Counted from the stretch's first letter, positions 17,739 to 26,340 are shown. The stretch: DNA of 64,000 nt from Bacteroides sp. AN502(2024) (GCF_041227145.1 NZ_JBGFSP010000003.1:124001-188000); one strand, 5' to 3'. The notes: generated by a model from the sequence alone, not told the origin. Made by a program: numbers and translations.

Positions 17739-19961
17739 TTACTCACTATTTCTAGCTAAATTAAAACGTATTCCGATATATCCTTTCGCCCCGTGTACCG
17801 GTCCCCATATCATAGTAGAATCAAAGTTATTCCCCCAAGGATTCGCCGCATCAACAATCGGATTCTTTTGTTTGAAATTTGTCAGGTTCTCGCCTCCCAC
17901 ATAGATAGACCAGCGACGGAAGTAACGTGTCACCTGTAAACTCAACTGCTCAAAACTACCATAACGACGTTCCCAGGATAACTGTCCGTCTCCCCATTCA
18001 TAAGGAGCAGGCATTCTACCACCACCATTCAGTTGCAGTGTTGCATCGAACTGCCAAATTCCCAACGGTGTCTGGTAAGAAGCAGTGAGCAATCCTTTGT
18101 ATTTACCGGTCAGAGGTTTCTCCATTCTTTCACCCTTGTAGGTCGTTTTTGCATCCGTGAACCGGTAGGCCCCCGTCAAGGTGAATCCTTTAAAGAAAGG
18201 ATAGCTTGCTTCCACTTGAAATACATGCGAATAAGAGCGTCCATCCAAATTATAGAAAGCTACTTCATGAGGATTGCTATCCATATCCACTACTACTTGT
18301 TTCAGAAAATCTGTGTAATAATATTCCGCATTCACATTCAGTGTTTTTCCGAATATAGGAATATAAGCAGATACACTGGCACCATAATTCCAAGCCTCTT
18401 CCATATCCAGATTCTTGGCTATCTCCACCTTGCGGCTGCTGGAAAGCAGATAATTATTTTCTGCCAGCACATGATTGGTGCGATACCCTTTTCCGGCAGA
18501 AAAACGGAAGTTCACATACTCATTCGGATTGTATTTAAGATGCGCACGCGGAGTCACAAAGAAACGATGTTCGTTGCTGTAGTCTCCACGCAGACCTGCC
18601 ATCACCATCCATTTATCGTTCAGGTTCAACGTATATTGCACGTAAGCACCGGGAACGGCTTCCTTTTCAAAGACTTTGAGAGGATTGTCCGTATTATTTT
18701 CCAAACGATAATGTTGGTTATAGGCGTCATAATTGAAACTTAATCCTGCTGAAAAGCTGTTCTGCGAATTAAATTCCGTTTCAAACATCAGCGAAGCATA
18801 GACGCTGGTCTGATCCACATTATAGAGTTTGCGTCCATACGCAGCATCCTGATTGTGTAAAGTAGTGGAAAGAATCAAAGCCAGATTGGTACTCTTCTCC
18901 TTATTAAAGATATAAGCATTCTTGGTGAAGAATTCATAACGCTCTGTATCGATTCCCACTTGATATAAATCACCGGAGTGTATGGTTCCTCCATGACTAG
19001 CTTGTCCGCTGGTACGCGTTTCAGAAAGGGCTTTGATACCTGCCTGAAAAACATAATGGTCACCCATATACGCCCACCGGTTCCACACATTATACTGCTC
19101 CACTTGTGGAATATCGACAAATCCGTCATCATTACCGTCATGCGCCTTGGTCTCATTTTCATAATGCGCCAGCAGCGAAGTGCTCCACCGTTTGGAGAGT
19201 TTCAATGTAGCATCTGCATTGGCTTCATACCGGTTGGTAGTGCTTGCAAAAAGATTGGCAGACACCCAGTCGGCTTCCGGCAACTGCGGTTTCTTAAACT
19301 CCACATTGATCTGTCCTGTAATGGCTTCATAACCATTCTTTACGGAAGATATACCTTTGGAAACCTGTATACTCTGCATCCACGGACCGGGAACATACCC
19401 TAATCCATAAGATGAAGCTGCTCCGCGATAGTTCGGAATGTTTTCCGTCAACATCTGCACATAAGTGCCGGACAGTCCCAACAATTTTATCTGTTTGGCT
19501 CCTGTTGCCGCATCAGAGTAGCTCACATCCACCGAAGGATTGGTCACAAAACTTTCACCCAGATTACAACAAGCAGCTCTACTCAATTCGGCACTGCTTA
19601 TCATATCTTCATTCATCACGCTACTGCGCAATTTCATCGTTCCCAGTTTACGAGTGACAATATTTACTTCATTCAATTCCACTCCATCACGAAGCACAAT
19701 ATCTAATTGCTGTTTTTTACTGCTCACATGAATGGTGTCGTTCCGGAAACCGATAAAACTAATTATCAACATGTGGCTTCCTGAGGGTTTTGCGATAGAA
19801 AAGCTACCGTCTTCCTTAGTTGTCACTCCTTGCCCTGTATTCATCCAGAATACATTTGCCCCCGGAATAGCCTCTCCGGTACTGTCTTTCACTGTTCCCC
19901 GTACTTGCGCATTTATATAACCGGCAAATAACAGGAACAGACCTATCATCAAATATTTCAT
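17739..19961 (-). CDS. TonB-dependent outer membrane receptor of the metal operon
   Basis: From ATG 19961 the protein has 740 residues: a signal peptide (MKYLMIGLFLLFAGYINA), a carboxypeptidase-regulatory-like beta domain (VRGTVKDSTGEAIPGANVFW), a plug domain (LSRAACCNLGESFVTNPSVD, about residue 125, to SIQVSKGISSVKNGYEAITG) and a 22-strand barrel ending IRFNLARNSE. The adjacent Cys pair in the plug could bind metal. TonB receptors pull substrates across the outer membrane using proton-motive force. Position with an HMA protein and CopA suggests the cargo is copper or a copper complex, though copper-regulated receptors may also act in other ways. The promoter at 19987 rules out the longer start at 20000. 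Confidence 0.85.
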   Translation of the reverse strand: MKYLMIGLFLLFAGYINAQVRGTVKDSTGEAIPGANVFWMNTGQGVTTKEDGSFSIAKPSGSHMLIISFIGFRNDTIHVSSKKQQLDIVLRDGVELNEVNIVTRKLGTMKLRSSVMNEDMISSAELSRAACCNLGESFVTNPSVDVSYSDAATGAKQIKLLGLSGTYVQMLTENIPNYRGAASSYGLGYVPGPWMQSIQVSKGISSVKNGYEAITGQINVEFKKPQLPEADWVSANLFASTTNRYEANADATLKLSKRWSTSLLAHYENETKAHDGNDDGFVDIPQVEQYNVWNRWAYMGDHYVFQAGIKALSETRTSGQASHGGTIHSGDLYQVGIDTERYEFFTKNAYIFNKEKSTNLALILSTTLHNQDAAYGRKLYNVDQTSVYASLMFETEFNSQNSFSAGLSFNYDAYNQHYRLENNTDNPLKVFEKEAVPGAYVQYTLNLNDKWMVMAGLRGDYSNEHRFFVTPRAHLKYNPNEYVNFRFSAGKGYRTNHVLAENNYLLSSSRKVEIAKNLDMEEAWNYGASVSAYIPIFGKTLNVNAEYYYTDFLKQVVVDMDSNPHEVAFYNLDGRSYSHVFQVEASYPFFKGFTLTGAYRFTDAKTTYKGERMEKPLTGKYKGLLTASYQTPLGIWQFDATLQLNGGGRMPAPYEWGDGQLSWERRYGSFEQLSLQVTRYFRRWSIYVGGENLTNFKQKNPIVDAANPWGNNFDSTMIWGPVHGAKGYIGIRFNLARNSE

Positions 19962-19986
19962 TCTTTCTAAAGTTACTTTCGAGATA

Positions 19987-19994
19987 CAAAAATA
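19987..19994 (-). promoter_or_regulatory. -7 promoter box for the TonB receptor gene
   Basis: The minus strand reads TATTTTTG, consistent with TAnnTTTG, 25 nt before ATG 19961. It suggests the receptor, HMA and copA genes can be transcribed independently of the Cys-rich gene. Confidence 0.5.
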
Positions 19995-20086
19995 ATTCAT
20001 TTCTCATGCAACCTAGTTGCATTCAACTTCACTTCACTTTCATATTTCATAAAAAGCAAAGAATTTAAGAAGAAAAAAAATAGTGG

Positions 20087-20485
20087 CTAAATAATATAGG
20101 TAGAATATAGCGCCAACTTCTGCCTTGAGCAGAGCGGTGGCGGAGAGGTCAGACTATCATATTCAACCTGTTTATCCCCATAAGTCGGAGTCAACAGATA
20201 GCAAAAATGCTCACACTCAAAATCGACTACCATAGCTGATACTGTCAGTTCGGTAGTATGTTTCATGAGGTCGATCTTATAAATAGTAGCTGTACACCCT
20301 TTCTCTTTACAGCCTTTTTTCGAATCGCAAGTATGAGCCTTTTTACACTTCGGACAACCTGTATCACAGCAGCTTTGCACCGTTTCACAACGGGCACAGC
20401 AATAACGCACAATAGAGACTCCACCTCCTGAATAGATAATCAGAAGAGAAAGGATGAGTGCTGTTATGTAGGCTAGTCTTCTCAT
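20087..20485 (-). CDS. Cys-rich membrane-anchored protein (HYC_CC_PP-like)
   Basis: About 132 residues from ATG 20485. A single N-terminal hydrophobic segment (LAYITALILSLLIIYSGGG) is followed by YCCARC, CC, and a dense Cys/Lys region (TGCPKCKKAHTCDSKKGC) with ten Cys within about 40 residues, then further Cys in ECEHFC and a Pro-rich SPPPLC end. This pattern resembles a Bacteroidota family named for HYC, CC and PP motifs that is found beside metal-transport genes. It probably binds soft metal or forms disulfides in the periplasm; the role is unproven. A promoter just 9 nt upstream excludes the longer frame to 20545. It leads the receptor-HMA-CopA gene set. Confidence 0.75.
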   Translation of the reverse strand: MRRLAYITALILSLLIIYSGGGVSIVRYCCARCETVQSCCDTGCPKCKKAHTCDSKKGCKEKGCTATIYKIDLMKHTTELTVSAMVVDFECEHFCYLLTPTYGDKQVEYDSLTSPPPLCSRQKLALYSTYII

Positions 20486-20494
20486 TTCAGAGGA

Positions 20495-20502
20495 CAAAGA
20501 TA
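20495..20502 (-). promoter_or_regulatory. -7 promoter box for the Cys-rich gene of the metal operon
   Basis: The minus strand reads TATCTTTG, 9 nt before ATG 20485. The mRNA leader would be very short. Confidence 0.6.
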
Positions 20503-20620
20503 CGGAAGAAAAACAGATTTTCCTATAAATTTTCATATTTAACACACATTTCCTCTCCCTTATTTGACTATTTTAGAGTCATATCAGCACTATTAACTCT
20601 TTTTACTCAACAATAAGACC

Positions 20621-20628
20621 TATCTTTG
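20621..20628 (+). promoter_or_regulatory. -7 promoter box for the metallophosphoesterase gene
   Basis: It reads TATCTTTG, a perfect -7 match, 33 nt before ATG 20662. Confidence 0.6.
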
Positions 20629-20661
20629 CCCCTGTAAATTTTCTGATTTTAAGTAAACACT

Positions 20662-21747
20662 ATGCTCACATATTTACTGATTATCATCACTCTTTATCTG
20701 GCAGGTAATGCCTACATATTTATCAGTGCAAAGCAAGTTTTGATAGTTAAATCTCTCGGAGTAAAAATCTTCCTAACCGTTTTATTTTGGATATGTGCTT
20801 TGTCCTTTTTCGGCACGATGCCGGCTCGTAACCTTGAGATACCTCTCTTTATCTCGCATTCGATGTACACCATTGGAACAAGTTGGCTGATATTTACTTT
20901 ATACATGACAATCTTCCTACTTTTGTTTGATATCTTGAGATTATTCAAAGTTGTCTGCAAATACAGGTTCTATCTGTCTTTAGTACTCACATTGGGATTG
21001 CTGGGATATGGAGTGTACAACTATCATCATCCGGAAACCAATGTAGTCAGCATTTTAACCAATAAACAGTATGGAGATACTCCCCAAGCAATTAAAATCG
21101 CTGCAATCAGCGATGTTCACTTGGGGAATGGTACAGGGAAAGCCGCATTAAAAAAATATGTGGAAATGATAAATGCACAACATCCCGACTTGATACTGAT
21201 TAGCGGTGACTTGATCGATAATAGCGTCGTACCTCTTTATACAGAGAATATGGCTGAAGAATTGGCCGAATTGAAAGCTCCTATGGGTATCTATATGGTT
21301 CCCGGCAACCACGAATACATCAGTGGTATCAATGAAAGTATTCGATATATAAAAAATACTCCAATACAATTATTGCGCGATTCAGTAGTTACACTTCCTA
21401 ATGGCATACAACTGATAGGACGTGATGACCGCCATAACCGCAAGCGTCATTCCCTGCAGGAATTAATGGTAAATGTCGATAAAAGCAAACCTATCATTTT
21501 ATTAGATCATCAACCTTTCTATTTAGAAGAGACAGAAGCTGCCGGCATCGACCTGCAATTCAGCGGGCATACACACCACGGACAAATATGGCCCATTAAT
21601 TGGATGACGGATTTTATATTCGAGCAAAGCCACGGTTATCGCCAATGGGGAAACAGCCACGTATACGTATCTTCCGGATTATCCCTTTGGGGACCACCTT
21701 TCAGAATAGGGACGCATAGTGAAATGGTTATTTTCAATTTTCGATGA
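20662..21747 (+). CDS. Membrane-anchored metallophosphoesterase
   Basis: The 361-residue protein has about four hydrophobic helices in its first 140 residues and a C-terminal calcineurin-like phosphoesterase domain. All metal-site motifs are present: SDVHLGNG (about residue 152), SGDLIDN, PGNHEYISG, LLDHQPF and SGHTHHGQIWP. The domain arrangement matches YaeI/YkuE-like enzymes; relatives include phosphodiesterases and lipid-linked phosphatases, and the substrate here is unknown. It has its own promoter and no operon partner, since an IS3 element lies downstream. Confidence 0.9.
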   Translation: MLTYLLIIITLYLAGNAYIFISAKQVLIVKSLGVKIFLTVLFWICALSFFGTMPARNLEIPLFISHSMYTIGTSWLIFTLYMTIFLLLFDILRLFKVVCKYRFYLSLVLTLGLLGYGVYNYHHPETNVVSILTNKQYGDTPQAIKIAAISDVHLGNGTGKAALKKYVEMINAQHPDLILISGDLIDNSVVPLYTENMAEELAELKAPMGIYMVPGNHEYISGINESIRYIKNTPIQLLRDSVVTLPNGIQLIGRDDRHNRKRHSLQELMVNVDKSKPIILLDHQPFYLEETEAAGIDLQFSGHTHHGQIWPINWMTDFIFEQSHGYRQWGNSHVYVSSGLSLWGPPFRIGTHSEMVIFNFR

Positions 21748-21824
21748 ATATCATGCAGTTTTGTCACAGATATTACAGTCTCTAAGTAATCGTTTACAAG
21801 TATTGATTGACGGACAATATCCAC

Positions 21825-21853
21825 CAATCCCATTTTAGGAGATAAATAGTTCA
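21825..21853. repeat. Dispersed 29-bp repeat, copy A
   Basis: The 29 bp here match 23828-23856 at 25 of 29 positions; both contain cattttag and gataaatag. The copies lie on either side of the IS3 element, each in a gene-free stretch. On the minus strand both encode a similar short peptide start (MNYLSPKMGLVDI and MSYLSSKMRLLDC), so the repeat may be a decayed coding relic. Confidence 0.45.
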
Positions 21854-21972
21854 CGGCTCTTAGCAGAGTAATTTCGACATCCTTGAGTTGGATGGTGCCA
21901 TGGTTACGGCAAAGCAGTTTGATGCACCAACGAGTGTTATTACCGATCCTTTCCCTGTTGATTTCGTCAATT

Positions 21973-22080
21973 CCTCTTTCATCCTATCACCGTCGTCCTG
22001 AAACTCTTTATTCATCGTATTTACAAAGCGGTGATAGGTTGTTATTAACCTATCACCTCATCTATCACCTATCACCGCCA
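21973..22080. repeat. Dispersed intergenic repeat (ctatcacc family), copy A
   Basis: About 108 bp are clearly homologous to 43549-43660: both start cctctttca and carry tatcaccgtc, ctttattcatcg, and end in repeated ctatcacc. Inverted pieces (ggtgatagg and cctatcacc) allow folding. No coding capacity is seen; this is a dispersed repeat of the genome. The remaining gap from 21748 to 22121 holds no gene that I can support. Confidence 0.6.
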
Positions 22081-22159
22081 ATTTTTTGCAAGCCCGATTT
22101 GTTTTGTCTTATACGGATTTAGGTTGACACCTTTTTAGAGACATAAAAAAAGAAAAATT

Positions 22160-22537
22160 ATGTCTAAATTATCTCGTAAGATTTATTCTGAGACTTTCAA
22201 ATTGGAAGTTCTCCGTGATTACTTCAGTAGCGGTTTGTCAATGTTTGCTACTGCCAAGAAATGGGGTTTACCCAACCATACTTATATTCTGCGTTGGCAA
22301 AAGTGTTATGCAATTGATTCGGATTCCTTATCTTTGTCCCCCGAACTTCTGTCAGATCTTCAAATGAAAAAGAATCCAAAATCAAAATCTAAAGAAGAAC
22401 TTCTTGAAGCGGAAAATTTGCGTCTGAGAAAGGCTTTGGAACTTGAAAAACTTCGTTCCCATGCCTTTGAAAGACTGATTGAACTCACAGAAAGAGAAGA
22501 AGGGATTTCCATCTTAAAAAAAGATGGTGCCAAATAG
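22160..22537 (+). CDS. IS3-family transposase OrfA
   Basis: The 125-residue protein is the IS3 OrfA: an N-terminal helix-turn-helix of the HTH_8/COG2963 type (YSETFKLEVLRDYFSSGLSM, then WGLPNHTYILRW), and a C-terminal leucine-zipper coiled coil (ELLEAENLRLRKALELEKLR, about residues 80-100). It binds the element ends. The gene ends at TAG 22535-22537, and an A7 tract (22516-22522) just before this is a candidate -1 frameshift site into orfB. Confidence 0.9.
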   Translation: MSKLSRKIYSETFKLEVLRDYFSSGLSMFATAKKWGLPNHTYILRWQKCYAIDSDSLSLSPELLSDLQMKKNPKSKSKEELLEAENLRLRKALELEKLRSHAFERLIELTEREEGISILKKDGAK

Positions 22538-22572
22538 TCACCGGCCTTCGTGAAGAGTTTCCTCACATCAGT

Positions 22573-23415
22573 GTGAAAACCCTTTGCGGACTGTTTGGCA
22601 TGTCTTCCCAGGCCTATTACAAAAAGAAAAAAAATCTTTTGTCGCGTCATCAGATCAGAACAGCCATCTTGGATGCCGTCTTCTTCTACCGCTCAAAGGC
22701 TCCGGGCATCGGTGGTTTGAAATTATACCATGAGCTCCGCTCCCTTTATGGAAGCGAGATAACCGGAGGGCGGGATGCCTTCCTTCATCTGCTGCGTTCG
22801 GAACGCCTTATGCTGCCCCCGAAGAAACCCAGGCATACGACGGACTCCCACCATCTTTACAAGAAGTATCCGAATCTGATCAAGGGGGTAACGGCACAAT
22901 ACCCGAACCATATCTGGGTATGTGACATCACTTACATCTGGATTGAAGGTGGCGTATGCTACCTCCATCTTGTAACGGACATGTACTCACATGCCGTTTT
23001 AGGATGGGTGCTCTCTCCCAGTTTGCATGCCGAATATACGCTACAGGCACTGGAACAGGCCATCAATGAGGCCGGAGGTGGCAATCTTTGCGGCACAATC
23101 CACCATTCCGACCGGGGGGTACAGTATGCCTGCGATGCCTATATCGACACACTGGTCACTCATCATATACGTGTGAGCATGACTGAAGATTACAACCCGA
23201 CGGACAATGCGGTAGCAGAAAGGATGAATGGCATCCTGAAAACGGAATGGATATACGGCATGTCGCTGTTCAGGGATAAAGAGATGGCACGGGAGCAGAT
23301 TACGCGAATGATTGACTTCTATAATAATGGACGACCACATATGAGCATAGGTATGAAAAAACCCATGGACGTATATCATGGAGAGGTGCCGGGAAAATCA
23401 TTGTGGAAAAAATAA
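22573..23415 (+). CDS. IS3-family transposase OrfB (integrase catalytic domain)
   Basis: From GTG 22573 the protein has 280 residues; the frame is open upstream to the A7 tract at 22516, so the natural product is probably an OrfAB fusion. It has the HTH_21 region (AYYKKKKNLL, GLKLYHELR) and the rve domain with the DDE triad: D in WVCDITYIWIEGG, D in HHSDRGVQYACD, and E in VAERMNGILKTEW. The end FYNNGRPHMSIGMKKPMDVY is typical of IS3. The gene looks intact. Confidence 0.92.
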   Translation: MKTLCGLFGMSSQAYYKKKKNLLSRHQIRTAILDAVFFYRSKAPGIGGLKLYHELRSLYGSEITGGRDAFLHLLRSERLMLPPKKPRHTTDSHHLYKKYPNLIKGVTAQYPNHIWVCDITYIWIEGGVCYLHLVTDMYSHAVLGWVLSPSLHAEYTLQALEQAINEAGGGNLCGTIHHSDRGVQYACDAYIDTLVTHHIRVSMTEDYNPTDNAVAERMNGILKTEWIYGMSLFRDKEMAREQITRMIDFYNNGRPHMSIGMKKPMDVYHGEVPGKSLWKK

Positions 23416-23638
23416 GGTTCCATATGATAAATAAATACTATATTTGCGATACCGAGAGCCCGAGCACACTCAGATTTGTCCATTGTTTTTACGTATGACA
23501 ACTATCTTAGGAGCAAAGGGAAGAAACTAACAACTGTTTTAGTTATGAATAACAGAATGTGACAACTTATTTAGTAACTAGCCTCTAAAAGTGACAACCA
23601 TTTCTAGTATAAGTCATTTCAAGATGTTTCATTTGCTT

Positions 23639-23811
23639 GAAACACTTTGTTTCAAGGCGCGAAACACTTTGTTTCAAGGCGCGAAACACTTTGTTCCAAG
23701 GCGCGAAACACTTTGTTCCAAGGCACGAAACACTTTGTTCCAAGGCACGAAACACTTTGTTCCAAGGCACGAAACACTTTGTTCCAAGGCACGAAAACAT
23801 TTTGTATCCCG
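23639..23811. repeat. 22-bp tandem repeat array, seven full units plus one degenerate
   Basis: Units of 22 bp start at 23639, 23661, 23683, 23705, 23727, 23749 and 23771; an eighth at 23793 is degenerate. Each unit has the near-palindrome gaaacactttgttnc followed by caaggcgc or caaggcac. There are no spacers, so it is not CRISPR. Related cores occur at 43699-43836 and 45455-45581. The gap from 23600 to 23952 holds only this array, the 29-bp repeat and a promoter. Confidence 0.9.
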
Positions 23812-23827
23812 CAATGCAACAATCCAA

Positions 23828-23856
23828 CAATCTCATTTTAGAGGATAAATAGCTCA
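23828..23856. repeat. Dispersed 29-bp repeat, copy B
   Basis: This copy matches 21825-21853 at 25 of 29 positions and directly follows the 22-bp tandem array. See copy A for the shared minus-strand peptide start. Confidence 0.45.
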
Positions 23857-23896
23857 AATTTTTCTATTTTTATTAGCCCGATTCGTGAATTTCATC

Positions 23897-23904
23897 TATA
23901 TTTG
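23897..23904 (+). promoter_or_regulatory. -7 promoter box for the DUF3298-like lipoprotein gene
   Basis: It reads TATATTTG, a perfect -7 match, 48 nt before ATG 23953. It lies inside the longer frame that begins with TTG at 23902 and so argues against that start. Confidence 0.55.
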
Positions 23905-23952
23905 TCAATAGTGAATGATAAAACAAATGTTGAATTTACAGAAAAAGTGGAT

Positions 23953-24804
23953 ATGAAAAAACAATATGTCAGCTTGCTTGCAATTATACTTTCGGTAAGC
24001 GGCTTTTTGTTTTCTTGTCATGACAAGATGAACAAAAATACAGGTGCGCTACAATTTGATAGCATTCAGGTGAATACGACAGCACACCTTTTCAATGATA
24101 CGACTAAACCGGCCTGCAATATTATTATTAATTTTACTTATCCGGTAAAATCATCGGATGATATGCTGAAAGACAGTCTGAACACTTATTTTATCTCGGC
24201 CTGTTTGGGTGACAGATTCATTGGTGAAAACCCGGAAGAAGCTGTAAAGCAATACACTGAAAACTACATAAGCGAATATCGTCGCGATCTCGAACCGATG
24301 TACACTGAAGATGAGAAAGACAAGGAAGATGAATCTTCCATCGGTACCTGGTATTCTTATTATAAAGGAATGGAGAGCCATGTGCAACTGTATGATAAAG
24401 ATCTGCTTGTATATCGCATCGACTATAACGAATATACCGGAGGTGCACATGACATTTATATGTCAACCTATTTAAATATGGATCTTACCTTGATGCGTCC
24501 GCTCCGTCTCGATGATATTTTTGTCGGAGAATACAAAGACGCATTGACCGACCTGATCTGGAACCAGCTCATGGCGGACCACAAAGTAACCACTCACGAA
24601 GCATTGGAAGACATGGGATATGCGTCGACCGGTGACATCACTCCGACGGAAAATTTCTATCTAAGTAAAGGAGGGGTCACCTTCTATTATAATGTATACG
24701 ATATCACTCCTTATTCGATGGGACCTGTTAAGGTAACAATCCCGTTTGCTATGATGGAGCATTTGTTAGGCAGTAACCCCATTTTGAAGGAACTGAAAAA
24801 TTAA
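23953..24804 (+). CDS. DUF3298/DUF4163-like lipoprotein
   Basis: From ATG 23953 the protein has 283 residues. The signal peptide ends in a lipobox (SVSGFLFSC), so it should be lipid-anchored. The N-terminal part (IIINFTYPVKSSDDMLKDSL) fits the PdaC/RsiV-like DUF4163 domain, and the C-terminal part (TLMRPLRLDDIFVGEY, to TPYSMGPVKVTIPF) fits DUF3298. The motif YTGGAHDIYM between them is typical. The family includes the RsiV anti-sigma ectodomain and deacetylase partners; the role in Bacteroides is unknown. It has its own promoter after the tandem array. Confidence 0.85.
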   Translation: MKKQYVSLLAIILSVSGFLFSCHDKMNKNTGALQFDSIQVNTTAHLFNDTTKPACNIIINFTYPVKSSDDMLKDSLNTYFISACLGDRFIGENPEEAVKQYTENYISEYRRDLEPMYTEDEKDKEDESSIGTWYSYYKGMESHVQLYDKDLLVYRIDYNEYTGGAHDIYMSTYLNMDLTLMRPLRLDDIFVGEYKDALTDLIWNQLMADHKVTTHEALEDMGYASTGDITPTENFYLSKGGVTFYYNVYDITPYSMGPVKVTIPFAMMEHLLGSNPILKELKN

Positions 24805-24918
24805 ATTCCATAAAAACGGACACCAATGAATATCCTGTTGGCATCACATCTCTGTGACAGAATAAAATATTCATCCACTTATTATATTATTCAAAACTTA
24901 TAACTCAAAATTCAAACA

Positions 24919-25539
24919 GTGGAAATCATACTGAAATATTTTCCTGATCTGACTGAAGAACAGCGCAAACAATTCGCAGCTCTATACGACCTCTACGTGG
25001 ACTGGAATGCAAAAATCAACGTTATCTCCCGCAAGGACATTGAAAATTTATATGAGCATCATGTGCTCCATTCGTTAGGCATCGCCAACGTAATCCAATT
25101 CCGCTCCGGAACTCGTATCATGGACTTGGGCACAGGAGGAGGCTTTCCCGGCATTCCTTTAGCAATCCTGTTCCCCGAGGTAAGATTTCACCTGGTGGAC
25201 AGCATCGGTAAAAAAATACGTGTAGCAACCGAAGTGGCAAATTCCATCGGACTAAAAAATGTGACTTTCCGCCATGCCCGCGCAGAAGAGGAGAAACAAA
25301 CGTTCGACTTTGTTGTCAGCCGTGCCGTAATGCCTTTGGCAGACTTGATTAAGATTATCAGGAAGAACATTTCTTCGAAGCAACAAAATACATTGCCCAA
25401 TGGGCTTATCTGTCTCAAAGGCGGTGAACTGGAACATGAAACGATGCCATTCAAGCATAAAACGGTCATTCATAGTTTGAGTGATAACTTCGAGGAAGAG
25501 TTCTTTAAAACCAAAAAAGTGGTGTATGTCCCGATTTAA
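24919..25539 (+). CDS. rsmG: 16S rRNA (guanine-N7)-methyltransferase RsmG
   Basis: The 206-residue enzyme (GidB) methylates N7 of G527 in 16S rRNA with SAM. It starts at GTG 24919. The family opening (YVDWNAKINVISRKDIENLY with HHVLHSLG) is followed by the SAM-binding motif DLGTGGGFPGIPLAI (about residue 73), HLVDSIGKKIRV and VVSRAVMPLADLI. The product acts in the cytoplasm on the small subunit; its loss in other bacteria gives low-level streptomycin resistance. The next gene follows after a short gap in the same direction. Confidence 0.95.
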   Translation: MEIILKYFPDLTEEQRKQFAALYDLYVDWNAKINVISRKDIENLYEHHVLHSLGIANVIQFRSGTRIMDLGTGGGFPGIPLAILFPEVRFHLVDSIGKKIRVATEVANSIGLKNVTFRHARAEEEKQTFDFVVSRAVMPLADLIKIIRKNISSKQQNTLPNGLICLKGGELEHETMPFKHKTVIHSLSDNFEEEFFKTKKVVYVPI

Positions 25540-25582
25540 ACAAGACCATGTGTTCTGACAAATGATAAATCATAGAGAAGCC

Positions 25583-26224
25583 ATGAAAATAAAACGATTT
25601 GAATTTAATATGTTTCCCGTAAATTGCTACGTCTTATGGGATGACACTAAAGAAGCAGTTGTTATCGATCCCGGCTGCTTTTATGAAGAAGAAAAGCAGG
25701 CACTGAAAAAGTTCATTCTTGCCAACGAGCTAAATGTAAAGCATCTGCTGAATACTCATTTACATCTGGATCATATCTTCGGAAATCCGTTCATGCTGGA
25801 AGAATTCGGATTGTCGGCAGAAGCAAACAAAGCGGACGAATACTGGATTGACGAAGCACCCAAACAAAGCCGGATGTTTGGCTTTCAGTTGCAGGAAGAA
25901 CCTGTACCACTGGGTAAATACCTGCACGACGGGGATATAATCACTTTCGGACACACCAAACTGGAAGCGATACATGTGCCCGGACACTCCCCCGGCAGCT
26001 TGGTGTATTATTGCAAGGAAGACAACTGCATGTTCTCCGGTGACGTCCTGTTCCAAGGCAGTATCGGTCGTGCCGATCTCACAGGAGGTAATTTCGATGA
26101 ACTGATAGAACACATTTGCAGCCGTTTATTTGTTCTCCCCAACGATACAGTCGTTTATCCGGGACATGGCGCTCCCACAACTATCGGAATGGAGAAAGCT
26201 GAGAACCCCTTTTTTAGAAAATAA
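25583..26224 (+). CDS. MBL-fold metallohydrolase (glyoxalase II-like)
   Basis: From ATG 25583 (MKIKRFEFNMFPVNCYVLW) the protein has 213 residues. It has the metallo-beta-lactamase fold with the HxHxDH metal motif in NTHLHLDHIFG (about residue 58), HVPGHSPGSLVYYC with a third ligand, FSGDVLFQGSIGRADL with the bridging Asp, and YPGHGAPTTIG with the last His. This set matches the small glyoxalase II-like branch (YcbL type). The substrate cannot be told from the sequence. A longer frame to 25562 adds seven residues. Confidence 0.9.
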   Translation: MKIKRFEFNMFPVNCYVLWDDTKEAVVIDPGCFYEEEKQALKKFILANELNVKHLLNTHLHLDHIFGNPFMLEEFGLSAEANKADEYWIDEAPKQSRMFGFQLQEEPVPLGKYLHDGDIITFGHTKLEAIHVPGHSPGSLVYYCKEDNCMFSGDVLFQGSIGRADLTGGNFDELIEHICSRLFVLPNDTVVYPGHGAPTTIGMEKAENPFFRK

Positions 26225-26340
26225 AAAAATGAATATCAAACATCAAGCATTCGTATGAACAAGGCACCCCCATCAACTACAGCAATACTTGATATTTGAT
26301 ACTTAATACTTAATACACGATACTTTAATACTTGATTATT

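Larger units (their letters stand above)
22122..23599 (+). mobile_element. IS3-family insertion sequence
   Basis: The element is about 1478 bp, with related inverted ends: ggttgacaccttttta at the left and, inverted, ggttgtcacttttagagg at the right. It carries orfA and orfB in the arrangement of IS3. The 180 bp after orfB hold four related sequences of the form tgacaac followed by a T-rich ttag, probably transposase binding sites. No sure target duplication is seen. Confidence 0.75.

Noticed and set aside
23639..23811. CRISPR array
   Set aside because: Units are directly joined with no unique spacers, and no cas genes are in the window.
23585..23857. Frames on both strands that read through the 22-bp tandem array as repetitive proteins
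   Set aside because: A 22-bp period forces shifting peptide repeats (such as CLGTKCFVPWNK), frames are open on both strands, and no ribosome binding site is present; the region is a DNA repeat.
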